The translations under genes were made by a program, and so were the position numbers. Positions 24,947 to 34,009 of a stretch of 39,614 nucleotides of DNA are shown here, piece after piece (the stretch's first letter is position 1; each line of letters opens with the position of its first letter). The stretch covers positions 1-39,614 of the forward strand of contig JAVBLE010000045.1 in assembly GCA_031553685.1 (NCBI GenBank), given 5' to 3'. The notes under the pieces were generated by a model. It searched no databases. It worked only from the letters and a program-made list of their open reading frames with translations, and had not been told where the DNA came from. This DNA is from JAFGVL01 sp031553685. Lineage in GTDB: Bacteria > Bacteroidota > Bacteroidia > Bacteroidales > Paludibacteraceae.

Positions 24947-25975
24947 TTATTTCTCCATATTTACAATAGCACCTGTTTTGGTATTATATTCTACACTTAA
25001 AGTATTTTTATCGAATAATTTGAATGGAATTGCTTGTACAGAACCCAATTGAGCGACCGAAATTTCTTTCTCAAAAAATGTCTTTTCATCGGACGAAACT
25101 TTCACATTAGCCGTTCCCGGCAAAGTATAAAACAGTCCGTCAGCTTTTTGTGTATTGGCAGGAGCAGTTTCATTTTTTGTAGTCAAAATGTTTATGTAAA
25201 AAGGTTTTCCGCTCAAATCATCTTTTTCTACCACACCATTTATCATGGATAACCGGAATAGAATTTGATTTTTCACATCCTTCTCAGGGTCAACTACAAA
25301 GCGTTTGGTAACGGTTGTTTTTGTCGTTTTTCCTGCAAAAAGTTCTACCAGCGATTTTTCTGTTTTATCCATATTTTTTAGCATGAGTTGCATGGATTCT
25401 CCATCGGCAGGCATCTTGTCGTTTTCGCCACAGATAAGGCTCAGACGGTTTTCGCGGATACGGTAGATTTGTTTAGCAGCTATTTCAGCCATTTTTGCGG
25501 TAGAGTTAGCCGTTAATTGTTCTTCGGTAAGCACGACATTGTTGAAGAAATCAGTTGATTTTTCGCCTTTCTTGTGTTCTACTTCCGGTCTTTTTTTCTC
25601 GCTTTCAACGGTATTTTTTAGATTTATCCCTTCGATAACACCATCTTTGTTTAGTGAAATCAGATAATTAGTATTGGGAGTAATGCTGAATGTTTTTGTC
25701 TTGTCGGCGGTCGATTTGCTCACTATTTTCACATGGGTTACTTCCCAACTGGTTTTGTCTTCGGCAACCACATCTTTTAAGGCTAAATAGCGCTCACTGT
25801 ATTTGTAGTAAGGTCCTGCCTTTTGGGTTGTTTTGGTAGCTTCTACTTCAATTACTAATGTTGTTTTGGGCAATGAATAATAAATTGCCGGCTCACTGTT
25901 TTTTGCCTTTTCATCGGCCGAAAATGCTGTGGTGCTTATCAAAGCAAGAACAGACAGGAAAAATAATTTTTTCAT
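24947..25975 (-). CDS. Secreted DUF4831 protein
   Basis: The 342-residue protein has a signal peptide (MKKLFFLSVLALISTTAFSA). Its N-terminal pattern IYYSLPKTTLVIEVEATKTTQKAGPYYKYSERYLALKDVV is what I associate with DUF4831. This family is present across Bacteroidales and is of unknown function. The rest is charged and beta-rich without catalytic signatures. It is 11 bp downstream of nnrD on the same strand and probably shares its transcript, although no functional connection is apparent. Confidence 0.8.
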   Translation of the reverse strand: MKKLFFLSVLALISTTAFSADEKAKNSEPAIYYSLPKTTLVIEVEATKTTQKAGPYYKYSERYLALKDVVAEDKTSWEVTHVKIVSKSTADKTKTFSITPNTNYLISLNKDGVIEGINLKNTVESEKKRPEVEHKKGEKSTDFFNNVVLTEEQLTANSTAKMAEIAAKQIYRIRENRLSLICGENDKMPADGESMQLMLKNMDKTEKSLVELFAGKTTKTTVTKRFVVDPEKDVKNQILFRLSMINGVVEKDDLSGKPFYINILTTKNETAPANTQKADGLFYTLPGTANVKVSSDEKTFFEKEISVAQLGSVQAIPFKLFDKNTLSVEYNTKTGAIVNMEK

Positions 25976-25986
25976 TATTATATGGA

Positions 25987-27534
25987 TTAAAAATTTATAT
26001 TCTCAATAATATCACTTGCAATCATCGAGGCTTTTCCTCGTTTTTCAGCAGCTTTATCTCCTGCAGCTCCATGTAAATAAACTCCCAACAAAGCACTTTC
26101 TTCGGCTGTATAACCTTGTGTCAATAGAGCAAGAATCATACCGCAAAGCACATCACCACTCCCTGCAGTAGCCATGCCTGCGTTTCCGGTACTATTGAAA
26201 TACACCTTTTCATCGGGAAAAACGATGGCTGTATAGGCTCCTTTCAATACAATGTAAACACAATATTCTTTGGCAAATTGTTTTGCTTTTTCAATTTGTT
26301 CCCAGCGTGAGAAATATTTGCCTGTCAATCGCTCAAATTCTTTGGGGTGAGGAGTAATAATTGTATTTTCGGGTAAAAGAGGTAACCATTCGGGATGTGT
26401 TGCCAAAATGTTGAGTGCATCGGCATCAAGCACAAGTGGTTTCCGGTTTTTTTCTAAAAATGATTTTAGTACTGTTGCGGTTTCTTCCCTTGTGCCGATC
26501 CCGCAACCGATCCCAATTGCTGAATAACTATCTGAATTTCCGATGAAATCGGCAATAATGGAATAATTCTTATCCGGCACACACATCACTTCCGGCACAG
26601 CCGTTTGCATGGCAAGTAGCCCGCAATAAGGAATATTAGCTGTAACTAATCCAACTCCTGTTCGCAAACAAGCTCGCGAAGCCAAAATAGCGGCTCCTAT
26701 CTTACCCAGACTTCCTCCAACAAACAGTGCATGTCCGAAGTTCCCTTTATGAGCGAACCGGCTTCGAGGTTTTATGAGAGAGTCAATGTCTTCTTTTTGT
26801 AAGAAAAAATAGGAAGAAGGGGTTTCTTCAATGGCTTTTGGGTGCAGTTCGATATCCAAAATTTCCCATTCGCCGACTTGTATTTCATTCTCCGGCAATA
26901 AAAAAGCAATTTTGGGGAATTGGAACGACAGGGTATAATTTGCTTTTATTATGGCATTGTAGCTATTTTTTGAATTATCTTCGCCAAACAATCCGGAAGG
27001 AATATCAATGCTTACAACCTGTGCTGCCGAGTTATTGATATTCCCGATCAAATCGGCAAATATTCCTTCTGCCGGACGGTTTAGTCCTGTGCCAAATAAG
27101 CCATCAATCACCCAATCATCGTTGTCAATAACAGGGAAATCAACGGTGTTTTTTATCGTAATAACATTGACTTTCCCTTGTTGAGCAAGTCGTTCTCGAT
27201 TCGTTTGACAGTCCAGCGAAAGATTATTTTGCAAATCGACTAAAAATACTTGGGGTTGAAATCCACATAGACATAGTAATCGGGCAACGGCTAGTGCATC
27301 GCCCCCATTATTACCGCTCCCGGCAAATATTTTTATAGTGTCGTCTTTGTGCAATTTGTGCAACAACCAATCGGTAACAGCCATAGCAGCTCTTTCCATC
27401 AAGTCGATGGAAGCAACAGGCTCGTGTGCAATGGTAAAGGTGTCGAGCTCTTTGACTTGTTGTGCGGTGAAGAGTTTTAACCTCCCCCCAGCCCCCTCCG
27501 AAGGAGGGGGAGCCGGATAATGTTTGACTGACAT
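25987..27534 (-). CDS. nnrD: Bifunctional NAD(P)HX epimerase/dehydratase
   Basis: The 515-residue fusion repairs hydrated NAD(P)H. The N-terminal epimerase domain (about residues 20-230) has FAGSGNNGGDALAVARLL. The C-terminal ADP/ATP-dependent dehydratase domain (about 240-510) has GNFGHALFVGGSLGKIGAAILASRACL, ITPHPKEFERLTG and GNAGMATAGSGDVLCGM. The family normally begins near LKLFTAQQVKELD. Here an N-terminal extension (HYPAPPPSEGAGGR) is encoded by a C-rich palindromic repeat, so the start ATG at 27534 appears to have been acquired after that repeat entered. No ATG, GTG or TTG remains at the expected ancestral position. Confidence 0.92.
   Translation of the reverse strand: MSVKHYPAPPPSEGAGGRLKLFTAQQVKELDTFTIAHEPVASIDLMERAAMAVTDWLLHKLHKDDTIKIFAGSGNNGGDALAVARLLCLCGFQPQVFLVDLQNNLSLDCQTNRERLAQQGKVNVITIKNTVDFPVIDNDDWVIDGLFGTGLNRPAEGIFADLIGNINNSAAQVVSIDIPSGLFGEDNSKNSYNAIIKANYTLSFQFPKIAFLLPENEIQVGEWEILDIELHPKAIEETPSSYFFLQKEDIDSLIKPRSRFAHKGNFGHALFVGGSLGKIGAAILASRACLRTGVGLVTANIPYCGLLAMQTAVPEVMCVPDKNYSIIADFIGNSDSYSAIGIGCGIGTREETATVLKSFLEKNRKPLVLDADALNILATHPEWLPLLPENTIITPHPKEFERLTGKYFSRWEQIEKAKQFAKEYCVYIVLKGAYTAIVFPDEKVYFNSTGNAGMATAGSGDVLCGMILALLTQGYTAEESALLGVYLHGAAGDKAAEKRGKASMIASDIIENINF
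27479..27512. repeat. C-rich REP-like palindrome inside the nnrD coding start
   Basis: CCCCCTCC, GAA, GGAGGGGG form an 8-bp stem within a longer CCTCCCCCCAGCC context. Translated on the minus strand it gives APPPSEGAGGR, the first residues of NnrD. It resembles widespread dispersed C-rich palindromes. Confidence 0.8.
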
Positions 27535-27599
27535 ATTGTGTATTAGAGCATTTTCTTATTTTCTGGAAACTACTCATTGTCATTTTTAGAATCTTAGCC

Positions 27600-28235
27600 T
27601 TATTCATCTCCCTCTCCAAAGGAGAGGGTTGGGGTGAGGCTTTCTCTCGATTTCTCTCCCAAATATCCCCCATGATGTCGTTTGGAATATTCTTCTTGAG
27701 TAAATCCGATTTTCTTCATAGTTCCTACCACCAAGATATCCCCAATTACAGTCATCATCGTGGTAGAGGTAGTTGGCGCCATACCCAGTGCGCACACTTC
27801 GGGCGGATTGCCGGTATAAAGCATGGCGGCGGCGGCTTCTTTTAGTATGCTATCGGTATTGGCAGTAATAACAATAAATTGCATTTGCGGGTACAACCGG
27901 CGAGCCAAATGGATCAATTCCACAATTTCACGCGTTTTGCCCGAATTGGACACTAGCAACATCACATCATTTTCTTGCAAAAGACCTAAATCGCCATGTT
28001 GCGCCTCGCTTGGGTGGAGGAAAACAGCCGGCGTTCCGGTCGAACTGAAAGTAGTTGAAATATTCATCGCAATTTGTCCGGCTTTACCCATGCCGCTTGT
28101 TACCAGCTTACCTTTTTTATGGTGTACTTGCGCTACAATCAGGTCGATAGCTTTTTCAAATTCATTAGTAACGGGAATGTTGAGTACCGCTTGCGCCTCT
28201 TGTTGAAGCAAACATTGTATGTCTTCTTTTTTCAT
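27600..28235 (-). CDS. kdsD: SIS-domain sugar-phosphate isomerase (arabinose 5-phosphate isomerase-like)
   Basis: The 211-residue single SIS-domain protein has GKLVTSGMGKAGQIAMNISTTFSSTGTPAVFLHPSEAQHGDLG, VSNSGKTREI and LGMAPTTSTTMMTVIGD, typical of KdsD/GutQ. The paired CBS domains of the E. coli enzyme are absent; single-domain forms are known in Bacteroides. It would convert ribulose 5-phosphate to arabinose 5-phosphate, the precursor of Kdo in lipopolysaccharide. The native end is probably around GGYLGEKSR. The last residues (LTPTLSFGEGDE) come from a palindromic repeat. Gene symbol is by family and not certain. Confidence 0.85.
   Translation of the reverse strand: MKKEDIQCLLQQEAQAVLNIPVTNEFEKAIDLIVAQVHHKKGKLVTSGMGKAGQIAMNISTTFSSTGTPAVFLHPSEAQHGDLGLLQENDVMLLVSNSGKTREIVELIHLARRLYPQMQFIVITANTDSILKEAAAAMLYTGNPPEVCALGMAPTTSTTMMTVIGDILVVGTMKKIGFTQEEYSKRHHGGYLGEKSRESLTPTLSFGEGDE
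27604..27642. repeat. REP-like palindrome inside the isomerase coding end
   Basis: CCCTCTCC, AAA, GGAGAGGG form an 8-bp stem followed by TTGGGGTGAGG. On the minus strand it encodes LTPTLSFGEG at the C-terminus of the SIS protein. It belongs to the same broad class as the palindrome at the start of nnrD, about 100 bp away. Confidence 0.8.
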
Positions 28236-28253
28236 GTATAAAAATATTTTCTA

Positions 28254-28287
28254 CAAAAATAATAAATTGATACTAATACATGACAAA
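28254..28287 (-). promoter_or_regulatory. Candidate promoter of the SIS isomerase, partly in repeat copy B
   Basis: On the minus strand TATTTTTG (28254-28261) fits the -7 consensus, 19 bases before the ATG. The TTTG that best fits a -33 box (28284-28287, 22-base spacer) lies in the end of MITE-like copy B, so the element may supply half of this promoter. Confidence 0.4.
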
Positions 28288-28427
28288 AATTAAAAGAACA
28301 ATACAAAAGCAATAGAAGTGTCGTCATGTCGACCTTGTGGAGGTACTGTGTTAGTTTCCAAATTATTTTTGTCAAAAAATAATTTGGAAACTAACACAGT
28401 ACCTCCACTACGATATCACTGTTTTTT
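28270..28427. mobile_element. MITE-like element, copy B, interrupted by a 34-bp palindrome
   Basis: The left part (TACATGACAAAAATT ... AGTGTCGTCATGTCGACC) matches the ends of copies A, C and D. At 28337-28408 a 34-bp perfect inverted repeat with a 4-base loop begins GTGGAGGTACTGTGTTAG. Its left half is identical over 35 bp to 39476-39510. The usual right end of the element is not recognisable, so the right boundary is uncertain. Confidence 0.75.
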
Positions 28428-28770
28428 GTGTATCTAGACATCACCGCTCTTACCTCCTTCCGATTTATCAACAAAAATACAACTCTTGTGATTAATCGGT
28501 ATTTTTCTTTGGTAAAGGTACGAGACATCGCAAATTTCGTGCGTTTGCCCTATAAAATTGTCGATATATTTCCATTTTTCAATAGTTTTTTTATAGAAGC
28601 ATTGGAGAATACTATTCTAATAAAAATAAAAAAGCGAAACCCAATCATTGTGAGTTTCGCTTTTTATTATTATTGAAGGTGAAATCATTTTAGCACTTCT
28701 AGCTCATCAAACTTTAAAATATTGTATTCGAGACTAGACAAGGTCTTGTATCTCTTTTGATAAAAATTCT
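28428..28770. other. AT-rich interval without a convincing gene, with one terminator hairpin
   Basis: AAAAAGCGAAAC and GTTTCGCTTTTT (28629-28640, 28654-28665) form a 12-bp bidirectional terminator, about 105 bp past the topoisomerase stop. The rest is AT-rich with only short, low-quality reading frames and no recognisable RNA gene. Confidence 0.7.
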
Positions 28771-31539
28771 CTAAAACAAACTCATCTGCCCCGTAATTTC
28801 GTCAATCACTTTGTTGGGGTCGTCTTCGAGGACTTCTTTTGTTGATGGAATAGTCGGGATGGTGGTGTAATCAACCGGTTCCTGCGAGCCGTTTTCGTCT
28901 TCCTCGCCATTCTCCGGTTCTTCGGGTTCGGGGAAGCGGGTTGGCTCCAGTTCGGTTACCTCTTTTACCTCGTAAGTACTGATGCGCTTGCCTTTGGCTT
29001 TGCAGCTTTTCACGCCGATAAATTCTTCCACATCAATTTCGAGCGGTTCGCGCTTAGCATCGTCGCCACCGAATGCGGCTTGGAAGCGTGGATATACTTG
29101 TTCGGAAATCAACAATAGTTTGCTATCCATATTTTCGCCCAAGAAGTTAATTCTTTTTTGCGAAGCCTCCAGCGTAAAGCGTTTGATATACGGGTAACCC
29201 TGCTCGGCATCGAACAATGCGACGCTCCACACTTTCTCCGTATCAAATTTCTCAATGCGAAGCAAATCGTTTTCGTAGTGGTTATTGAGGTCGAAATTCG
29301 TGGTATAATATTCGCCATTTTTGGTGATAACTAATATCAAATCGTCGCTTTGGAATTCGCCCAAATATTCGCCGCGCGCATCGTGGTTGAGGCGCAACAC
29401 ATCGTGATCGAACCAAATTTGACGACCGCCGAGCGTGGAACCCCCTTTTTGTTTGAGTTGTATTTTGAAAATATCGTTTTTACTCAAAATATTTCCCATC
29501 GATTGGCGTCCTTTGATGGCTATTTCACAGAAATCTTTTTCAAACACCAATACTTTCAGGCGTGGTTTGGGCTTCAGTGTAATGCGGATTACTTCGGCCT
29601 CACCGTTCGGATTGGCAGTGAAATAAAGCACTTTGGAGCCCGGCGTGCCTTGTGTCAAGTCGTAATCGGTATTGCGCGTAACACTGGATACTACAAAGCG
29701 TTTGATATAATACGCGCCCGCTTTTCCATCGCGGTACACGGCGTTGTAAACCGTGCGCTTGTCGTTCTTTTTGAACACGGCAAGGTGCATGATGTTTTTA
29801 CCCACATACAGTTTGTCGGCAACCTTCACCACCTTGTATTTCCCATCTTTGAAGAAAACAATCACATCGTCGATGTCCGAACAATTGCTTACAAATTCGT
29901 CTTTTTTCAGCGAAGTACCGATAAAACCTTCGTCGTAATTGACATACAGTTTTTCGTTTGCCTCCACCACTTTGGTAGCCACAATAGTTTCAAAGTTGCG
30001 GATCTCGGTGCGGCGCGGAAAGTTCTTTCCATAACGCGCCTGCAATCCGTTGAACCAGGTAATGGTAAATTCGACCAAATGTGCCAAATGGTAATCGATT
30101 TCTTCGACATTGTCTTTCATTAGTGCGATTTGCTCGTCCGCTTTATCAGAGTTGAAGCGCAAAATGCGCCCCATTTTGATTTCCATCAAGCGTCCAATGT
30201 CTTCGTGCGTTACTTCGCGGATAAAGTTCTTTTTGAAAGGCTCCAACCGGGTATCAATATGCGTAATGGCATCATCGATAGTGGCACTTTCCTCGAATTT
30301 TTTATCCTTATATATTCTTTCTTCAATAAATATTTTTTCCAAAGAAGAAAAATGCAGTTGTTCGAGTAACTCGGATTTCTGTATTTCGAGTTCCTGCCGC
30401 AAAAGCTCTTTGGTGAAATCGACATTGTAACGGAGGACATCGCTCACACCCACAAAAATCGGTGTGTTGTCTTTAATCACACAACAGTTGGGCGACACGC
30501 TGACCTCGCAATTGGTGAAGGCATAGAGCGCATCAATCGCTTTATCCGACGAAGTGCCGGGTATCAGATGCACCAAAATCTCTACATTGGCAGCCGTGTT
30601 ATCGTCCACCTTGCGGATTTTGATTTTACCGCGCTCATTGGCTTTGATAATGGAGTCGATAAGCGTTCCGGTATTTGTTCCGTAAGGAATTTCGGTGATG
30701 GCAAGTGTCTTTGGGTCAATCTTATTGATTTTGGCACGAACCTTTACCGAACCGCCCCGCTGACCGTCGTTGTACTTGGTAGCATCAATTGAGCTGCCTG
30801 TGAGGAAGTCGGGCAAGAGTATGAACTCTTCGCCTTTGAGATAAGCGATGGCAGCATCGATCAATTCATTAAAATTGTGTGGTAAAATGATTGAATTCAG
30901 ACCCACACCGATACCTTCGGTTCCTTGTGCGAGCAAAAGCGGAAACTTAACCGGTAGAGAAATCGGCTCTTTGTTCCGTCCGTCGTAGGAGAGTTTCCAC
31001 GGGGTAATCTTATGATTGAAAAGTACTTCGAGGGCAAACTTCGACAGTCGTGCCTCAATATAACGGGGAGCGGCCGCACCGTCACCGGTAAGGATATTCC
31101 CCCAGTTCCCCTGACAGTCCACAAGCATTTCCTTTTGTCCAAGGGTAACCAGTGCATCGCCAATAGACTTGTCTCCATGGGGGTGAAACTGCATGGTATG
31201 CCCCACAATGTTTGCCACCTTGTTGTAGCGCCCGTCGTCCATGCGCTTCATCGAATGGAGGATACGCCGTTGCACCGGCTTCAGTCCGTCGTTGATATGT
31301 GGCACTGCACGCTCGAGGTTCACATATGAGGCATAGTCCAAAAACCAAGTCAGATACATGCCCGAGAGGTGATGTTTGGTGCTTTCGTCGTTTAAGCTGG
31401 GCACTTTATATGACGAATGGCTTTCGGGGTCGAAAGCTTCGGTGTCTTCATCAACCTCTACTTCCGGTTCTTGGATTTCGTCTTGTTCATCGTTGTTCTC
31501 AGGCGTTTCGAGGATTTCGTCTTGGTCTTCGGGTCTCAT
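28771..31539 (-). CDS. parC: DNA topoisomerase IV subunit A
   Basis: The 922-residue type IIA topoisomerase subunit carries the catalytic tyrosine Y160 in AAAPRYIEARLS. The quinolone-determining loop is H119-P-H-G-D-K124-S-I-G-D128. It begins with an acidic, disordered extension (residues 1-45) and ends with another acidic tail (from about 830). The C-terminal beta-pinwheel region is diverged and lacks an obvious GyrA box (QRRGGKG), so topoisomerase IV rather than gyrase is the better call. It decatenates chromosomes with ParE, which is not in the window. K124 replaces the serine that anchors quinolones in many ParC/GyrA proteins. The gene is divergent from the DEAD-box helicase. Confidence 0.88.
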   Translation of the reverse strand: MRPEDQDEILETPENNDEQDEIQEPEVEVDEDTEAFDPESHSSYKVPSLNDESTKHHLSGMYLTWFLDYASYVNLERAVPHINDGLKPVQRRILHSMKRMDDGRYNKVANIVGHTMQFHPHGDKSIGDALVTLGQKEMLVDCQGNWGNILTGDGAAAPRYIEARLSKFALEVLFNHKITPWKLSYDGRNKEPISLPVKFPLLLAQGTEGIGVGLNSIILPHNFNELIDAAIAYLKGEEFILLPDFLTGSSIDATKYNDGQRGGSVKVRAKINKIDPKTLAITEIPYGTNTGTLIDSIIKANERGKIKIRKVDDNTAANVEILVHLIPGTSSDKAIDALYAFTNCEVSVSPNCCVIKDNTPIFVGVSDVLRYNVDFTKELLRQELEIQKSELLEQLHFSSLEKIFIEERIYKDKKFEESATIDDAITHIDTRLEPFKKNFIREVTHEDIGRLMEIKMGRILRFNSDKADEQIALMKDNVEEIDYHLAHLVEFTITWFNGLQARYGKNFPRRTEIRNFETIVATKVVEANEKLYVNYDEGFIGTSLKKDEFVSNCSDIDDVIVFFKDGKYKVVKVADKLYVGKNIMHLAVFKKNDKRTVYNAVYRDGKAGAYYIKRFVVSSVTRNTDYDLTQGTPGSKVLYFTANPNGEAEVIRITLKPKPRLKVLVFEKDFCEIAIKGRQSMGNILSKNDIFKIQLKQKGGSTLGGRQIWFDHDVLRLNHDARGEYLGEFQSDDLILVITKNGEYYTTNFDLNNHYENDLLRIEKFDTEKVWSVALFDAEQGYPYIKRFTLEASQKRINFLGENMDSKLLLISEQVYPRFQAAFGGDDAKREPLEIDVEEFIGVKSCKAKGKRISTYEVKEVTELEPTRFPEPEEPENGEEDENGSQEPVDYTTIPTIPSTKEVLEDDPNKVIDEITGQMSLF

Positions 31540-31615
31540 ATATGGTTTTGGTTCAAAAATTATTCCCGTTGGTCATACCTACGGTTCAAGGTTTAAAGAT
31601 TATTTTGGCAAGATG

Positions 31616-31623
31616 CAAAAATA
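31616..31623 (-). promoter_or_regulatory. Candidate -7 box for parC
   Basis: On the minus strand TATTTTTG fits TAnnTTTG, about 77 bases before the ATG at 31539. The -33 region is not well matched. The 281-bp divergent interval 31540-31820 holds no gene. Confidence 0.4.
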
Positions 31624-31784
31624 ATAAATTTTAGGGGAAATTTTGAGAAAGGTTGAAAGGAAGTAGGACAAATGCACGAAATTATATCCTAATCATATAC
31701 CTATATTGATGGCATTAAACATTTGAATTTAAAAGATTTTTTATGCCAAAATGATTTTTAAAAAACCATCCCAACTTTTTTCAG

Positions 31785-31792
31785 TACTTTTG
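31785..31792 (+). promoter_or_regulatory. Candidate -7 box for the DEAD-box helicase
   Basis: TACTTTTG matches the -7 consensus and lies 28 bases before the ATG at 31821. The -33 box is poorly matched. Confidence 0.5.
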
Positions 31793-31820
31793 AACCTGAA
31801 AAAACATTCTATGATTATAT

Positions 31821-33062
31821 ATGAAATTTACCGAACTCAATTTAGACGAAAACATACTCGAAGCCGTTTCGCAAATGGGATTTCAGGAAGCAACACCCAT
31901 ACAGGAATTTGCTATTCCGCGTATTATTGCAGGTAAAGACCTGATAGCCTGCGCACAAACCGGCACCGGTAAGACTGCTGCTTTTGTTCTTCCTATTTTA
32001 CACAAATTGGCTGATAAGCCGGACACCAATACCGATACGCTGATTATTGTCCCCACACGAGAGTTGGCAATACAAATCGACCAGGAAATACAAGGATTGT
32101 CCTACTACATTTCGGTCGGTTCCATCGCGGTTTATGGTGGCGGTGATGGCATCTCGTATGCCGAGCAAGAACGAGCTTTAAAACACGGGCGAGATATTAT
32201 TGTGGCTACTCCCGGACGATTGATTTCACACTTGGCGCAAGGGTATGTCAACTTTAAACATGTAAAACATTTGATACTCGATGAAGCCGACAAAATGCTC
32301 GATATGGGATTTTTGGACGATATTGAAAAAATCATTTCCCATCTGCCTAAAGAGCGGCAAACACTAATGTTTAGCGCAACGATGCCGCCCAAAATCCGCC
32401 AGTTGGCAAAAAAGATTTTGCATCATCCGGAAGAAATCTCGCTGGCAATTTCCAAACCGGCTGCCGGCGTAAAACAGTTTCTCTATTTGGCTTACGACAA
32501 TCAAAAGAACGAAACACTGAACCACATTATCGAACAACGACCGGAGTACAACAGCATCATTATATTTACTTCCAAAAAATCGAATGTAAATGAAATTGTC
32601 CGTTTTCTTCGAGGAAAAGGACATAAAGCACTGGGTATTTCGTCCGATTTGGAACAGGATGCCCGCGAGGAGGTTTTAATCGGATTTCGGTCGAAGCGCA
32701 CACGCATTCTGGTGGCAACCGATGTGATGAGTCGGGGTATCGACATCAAGGAGATAAACATGGTGATTAATTACGATGTGCCTCACGACGCCGAAGATTA
32801 TGTACACCGCATCGGGCGGACGGCACGCGCTAACACGCAAGGCGAAGCATATACGCTGGTGAACCCGCGCGACATGCAAAAGATGCAACGCATCGAAGAA
32901 TTAATCGAAATGGAAATACCGAGATTACCACTGCCCGACGCATTAGGCGATGGTCCTGCTTGGCGGATTTCAAGCGGTGATTCGGGCAAAAAACGCACTT
33001 TTTATCGGGGAAAATCAAACAAGAAAGGTCCACGAAAACAACATCCGCCCAAAGCAAAATAA
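31821..33062 (+). CDS. DEAD-box RNA helicase (RhlE-like)
   Basis: The 413-residue protein has all core motifs: Q28 of the Q-motif, AQTGTGKT (45-52), PTREL (78-82), DEAD (154-157), SAT (185-187) and HRIGRTARA in the second RecA domain. A short, lysine-rich C-terminal tail (KKRTFYRGKSNKKGPRKQ) probably contributes non-specific RNA binding. Family roles are ribosome assembly and RNA turnover, often at low temperature. Its stop overlaps the start of the MetH activation gene as TAATG, so translation of the two is probably coupled even though their functions differ. Confidence 0.94.
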   Translation: MKFTELNLDENILEAVSQMGFQEATPIQEFAIPRIIAGKDLIACAQTGTGKTAAFVLPILHKLADKPDTNTDTLIIVPTRELAIQIDQEIQGLSYYISVGSIAVYGGGDGISYAEQERALKHGRDIIVATPGRLISHLAQGYVNFKHVKHLILDEADKMLDMGFLDDIEKIISHLPKERQTLMFSATMPPKIRQLAKKILHHPEEISLAISKPAAGVKQFLYLAYDNQKNETLNHIIEQRPEYNSIIIFTSKKSNVNEIVRFLRGKGHKALGISSDLEQDAREEVLIGFRSKRTRILVATDVMSRGIDIKEINMVINYDVPHDAEDYVHRIGRTARANTQGEAYTLVNPRDMQKMQRIEELIEMEIPRLPLPDALGDGPAWRISSGDSGKKRTFYRGKSNKKGPRKQHPPKAK

Positions 33063-34009
33063 TGTACCAACCATTTGTCCCACATAACTTAGGAATAACT
33101 ATCCTTGATGATATTCCACTCGAAAAATTAGTGCCATATATTGATTGGCGTTTTTTCTTTTCGGCTTGGAAGCTTACGGGAAGATACGACGGGATAGATA
33201 CTGCGATTTGCGATTGCGGGCAATGCGCGAATGCCTGGTTGCAAAAATTCGCGCAAGAAGAACGAGCTAAAGCCACCGAAGCTCTGAATTTATACAAAGA
33301 TGGATTGGCTTTACTCAAAAATATTTCGGAAGAAAAAAAGATAAATATACAAGGTTTCATCGGGATATTTCCTGCCGTTAGTCAAAACGAAGGAATTGTA
33401 TTCTTCTACCAAAACAAAGAAATATACTTGCCTACTTTGCGACAACAAGCGCCGAATGAAACCGGCAATTATCTTTCTCTTTGCGATTTTGTTTCGCCCC
33501 AAAAGGATTATGCGGGAACATTTGCAGTAACAGTACATGGCGCAGAGGAAATAGCCAAAACATTCGATGAAACTGGAGATAATTACAATACCTTACTTAT
33601 AAAATCGCTTGCCGATCGTATTGCCGAAGCGGCTGCCGAATGGCTGCACGAACAAATACGCAAACGATATTGGGGGTATGCTGCCAATGAAGATTTGAGT
33701 ATTGATGATATGCTGCGGGTTCGCTACTCGGGTATTCGCCCGGCAATTGGTTACCCTTCGCTACCCGATCAATCGGTGATTTTTGATTTGCAGCCAATCA
33801 TGCCATTTGAGAAAATTAATATCCAACTTACCGAGAATGGGGCGATGTATCCGAATGCTTCGGTTTGTGGGATTGTTATTTCACATCCGAAATCAAAATA
33901 CTTTGCTGTGGGAAAGATTGATGAAATACAACTGAAAGATTATGCTGCGCGAAGAAATAAATCGATCGATGAAATTAAGAAATTTTTGTTGCCAAATATT
34001 TTAAAATAA
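33062..34009 (+). CDS. Free-standing B12-dependent methionine synthase activation protein
   Basis: The 315-residue protein resembles the C-terminal SAM-binding activation domain of MetH. It begins VPHNLGITILDDIPLEKLVPYIDWRFFFSAWKLTG. The hallmark comes near 220-250: IRKRYWGYAANE ... IRPAIGYPSLPDQ, followed by TENGAMYPNASVCGIVISHPKSKYF. In E. coli this domain re-methylates the oxidised cobalamin using SAM and flavodoxin electrons. A separate gene implies a split MetH whose catalytic part is elsewhere in the genome. It overlaps the helicase by one base and the convergent GT56-like gene by 9 bp. Confidence 0.9.
   Translation: MYQPFVPHNLGITILDDIPLEKLVPYIDWRFFFSAWKLTGRYDGIDTAICDCGQCANAWLQKFAQEERAKATEALNLYKDGLALLKNISEEKKINIQGFIGIFPAVSQNEGIVFFYQNKEIYLPTLRQQAPNETGNYLSLCDFVSPQKDYAGTFAVTVHGAEEIAKTFDETGDNYNTLLIKSLADRIAEAAAEWLHEQIRKRYWGYAANEDLSIDDMLRVRYSGIRPAIGYPSLPDQSVIFDLQPIMPFEKINIQLTENGAMYPNASVCGIVISHPKSKYFAVGKIDEIQLKDYAARRNKSIDEIKKFLLPNILK

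Noticed and set aside
28391..28441. A 16-codon minus-strand frame with a GGAGG upstream, stopping in the palindrome of copy B
   Set aside because: It could be the 5' stub of a gene cut by the insertion, but it is too short and the Shine-Dalgarno-like match is weak evidence in this phylum.
28428..28676. 82-codon plus-strand reading frame
   Set aside because: It runs across a terminator hairpin, has low-complexity composition and no recognisable domain.
29350..30123. 257-codon plus-strand frame opposite parC
   Set aside because: It is a shadow of the strong topoisomerase coding frame; its protein lacks any family pattern.
28771..31539. Naming this gene gyrA
   Set aside because: No GyrA box is visible in the C-terminal region and the acidic extensions fit topoisomerase IV A; the call remains a family judgement.
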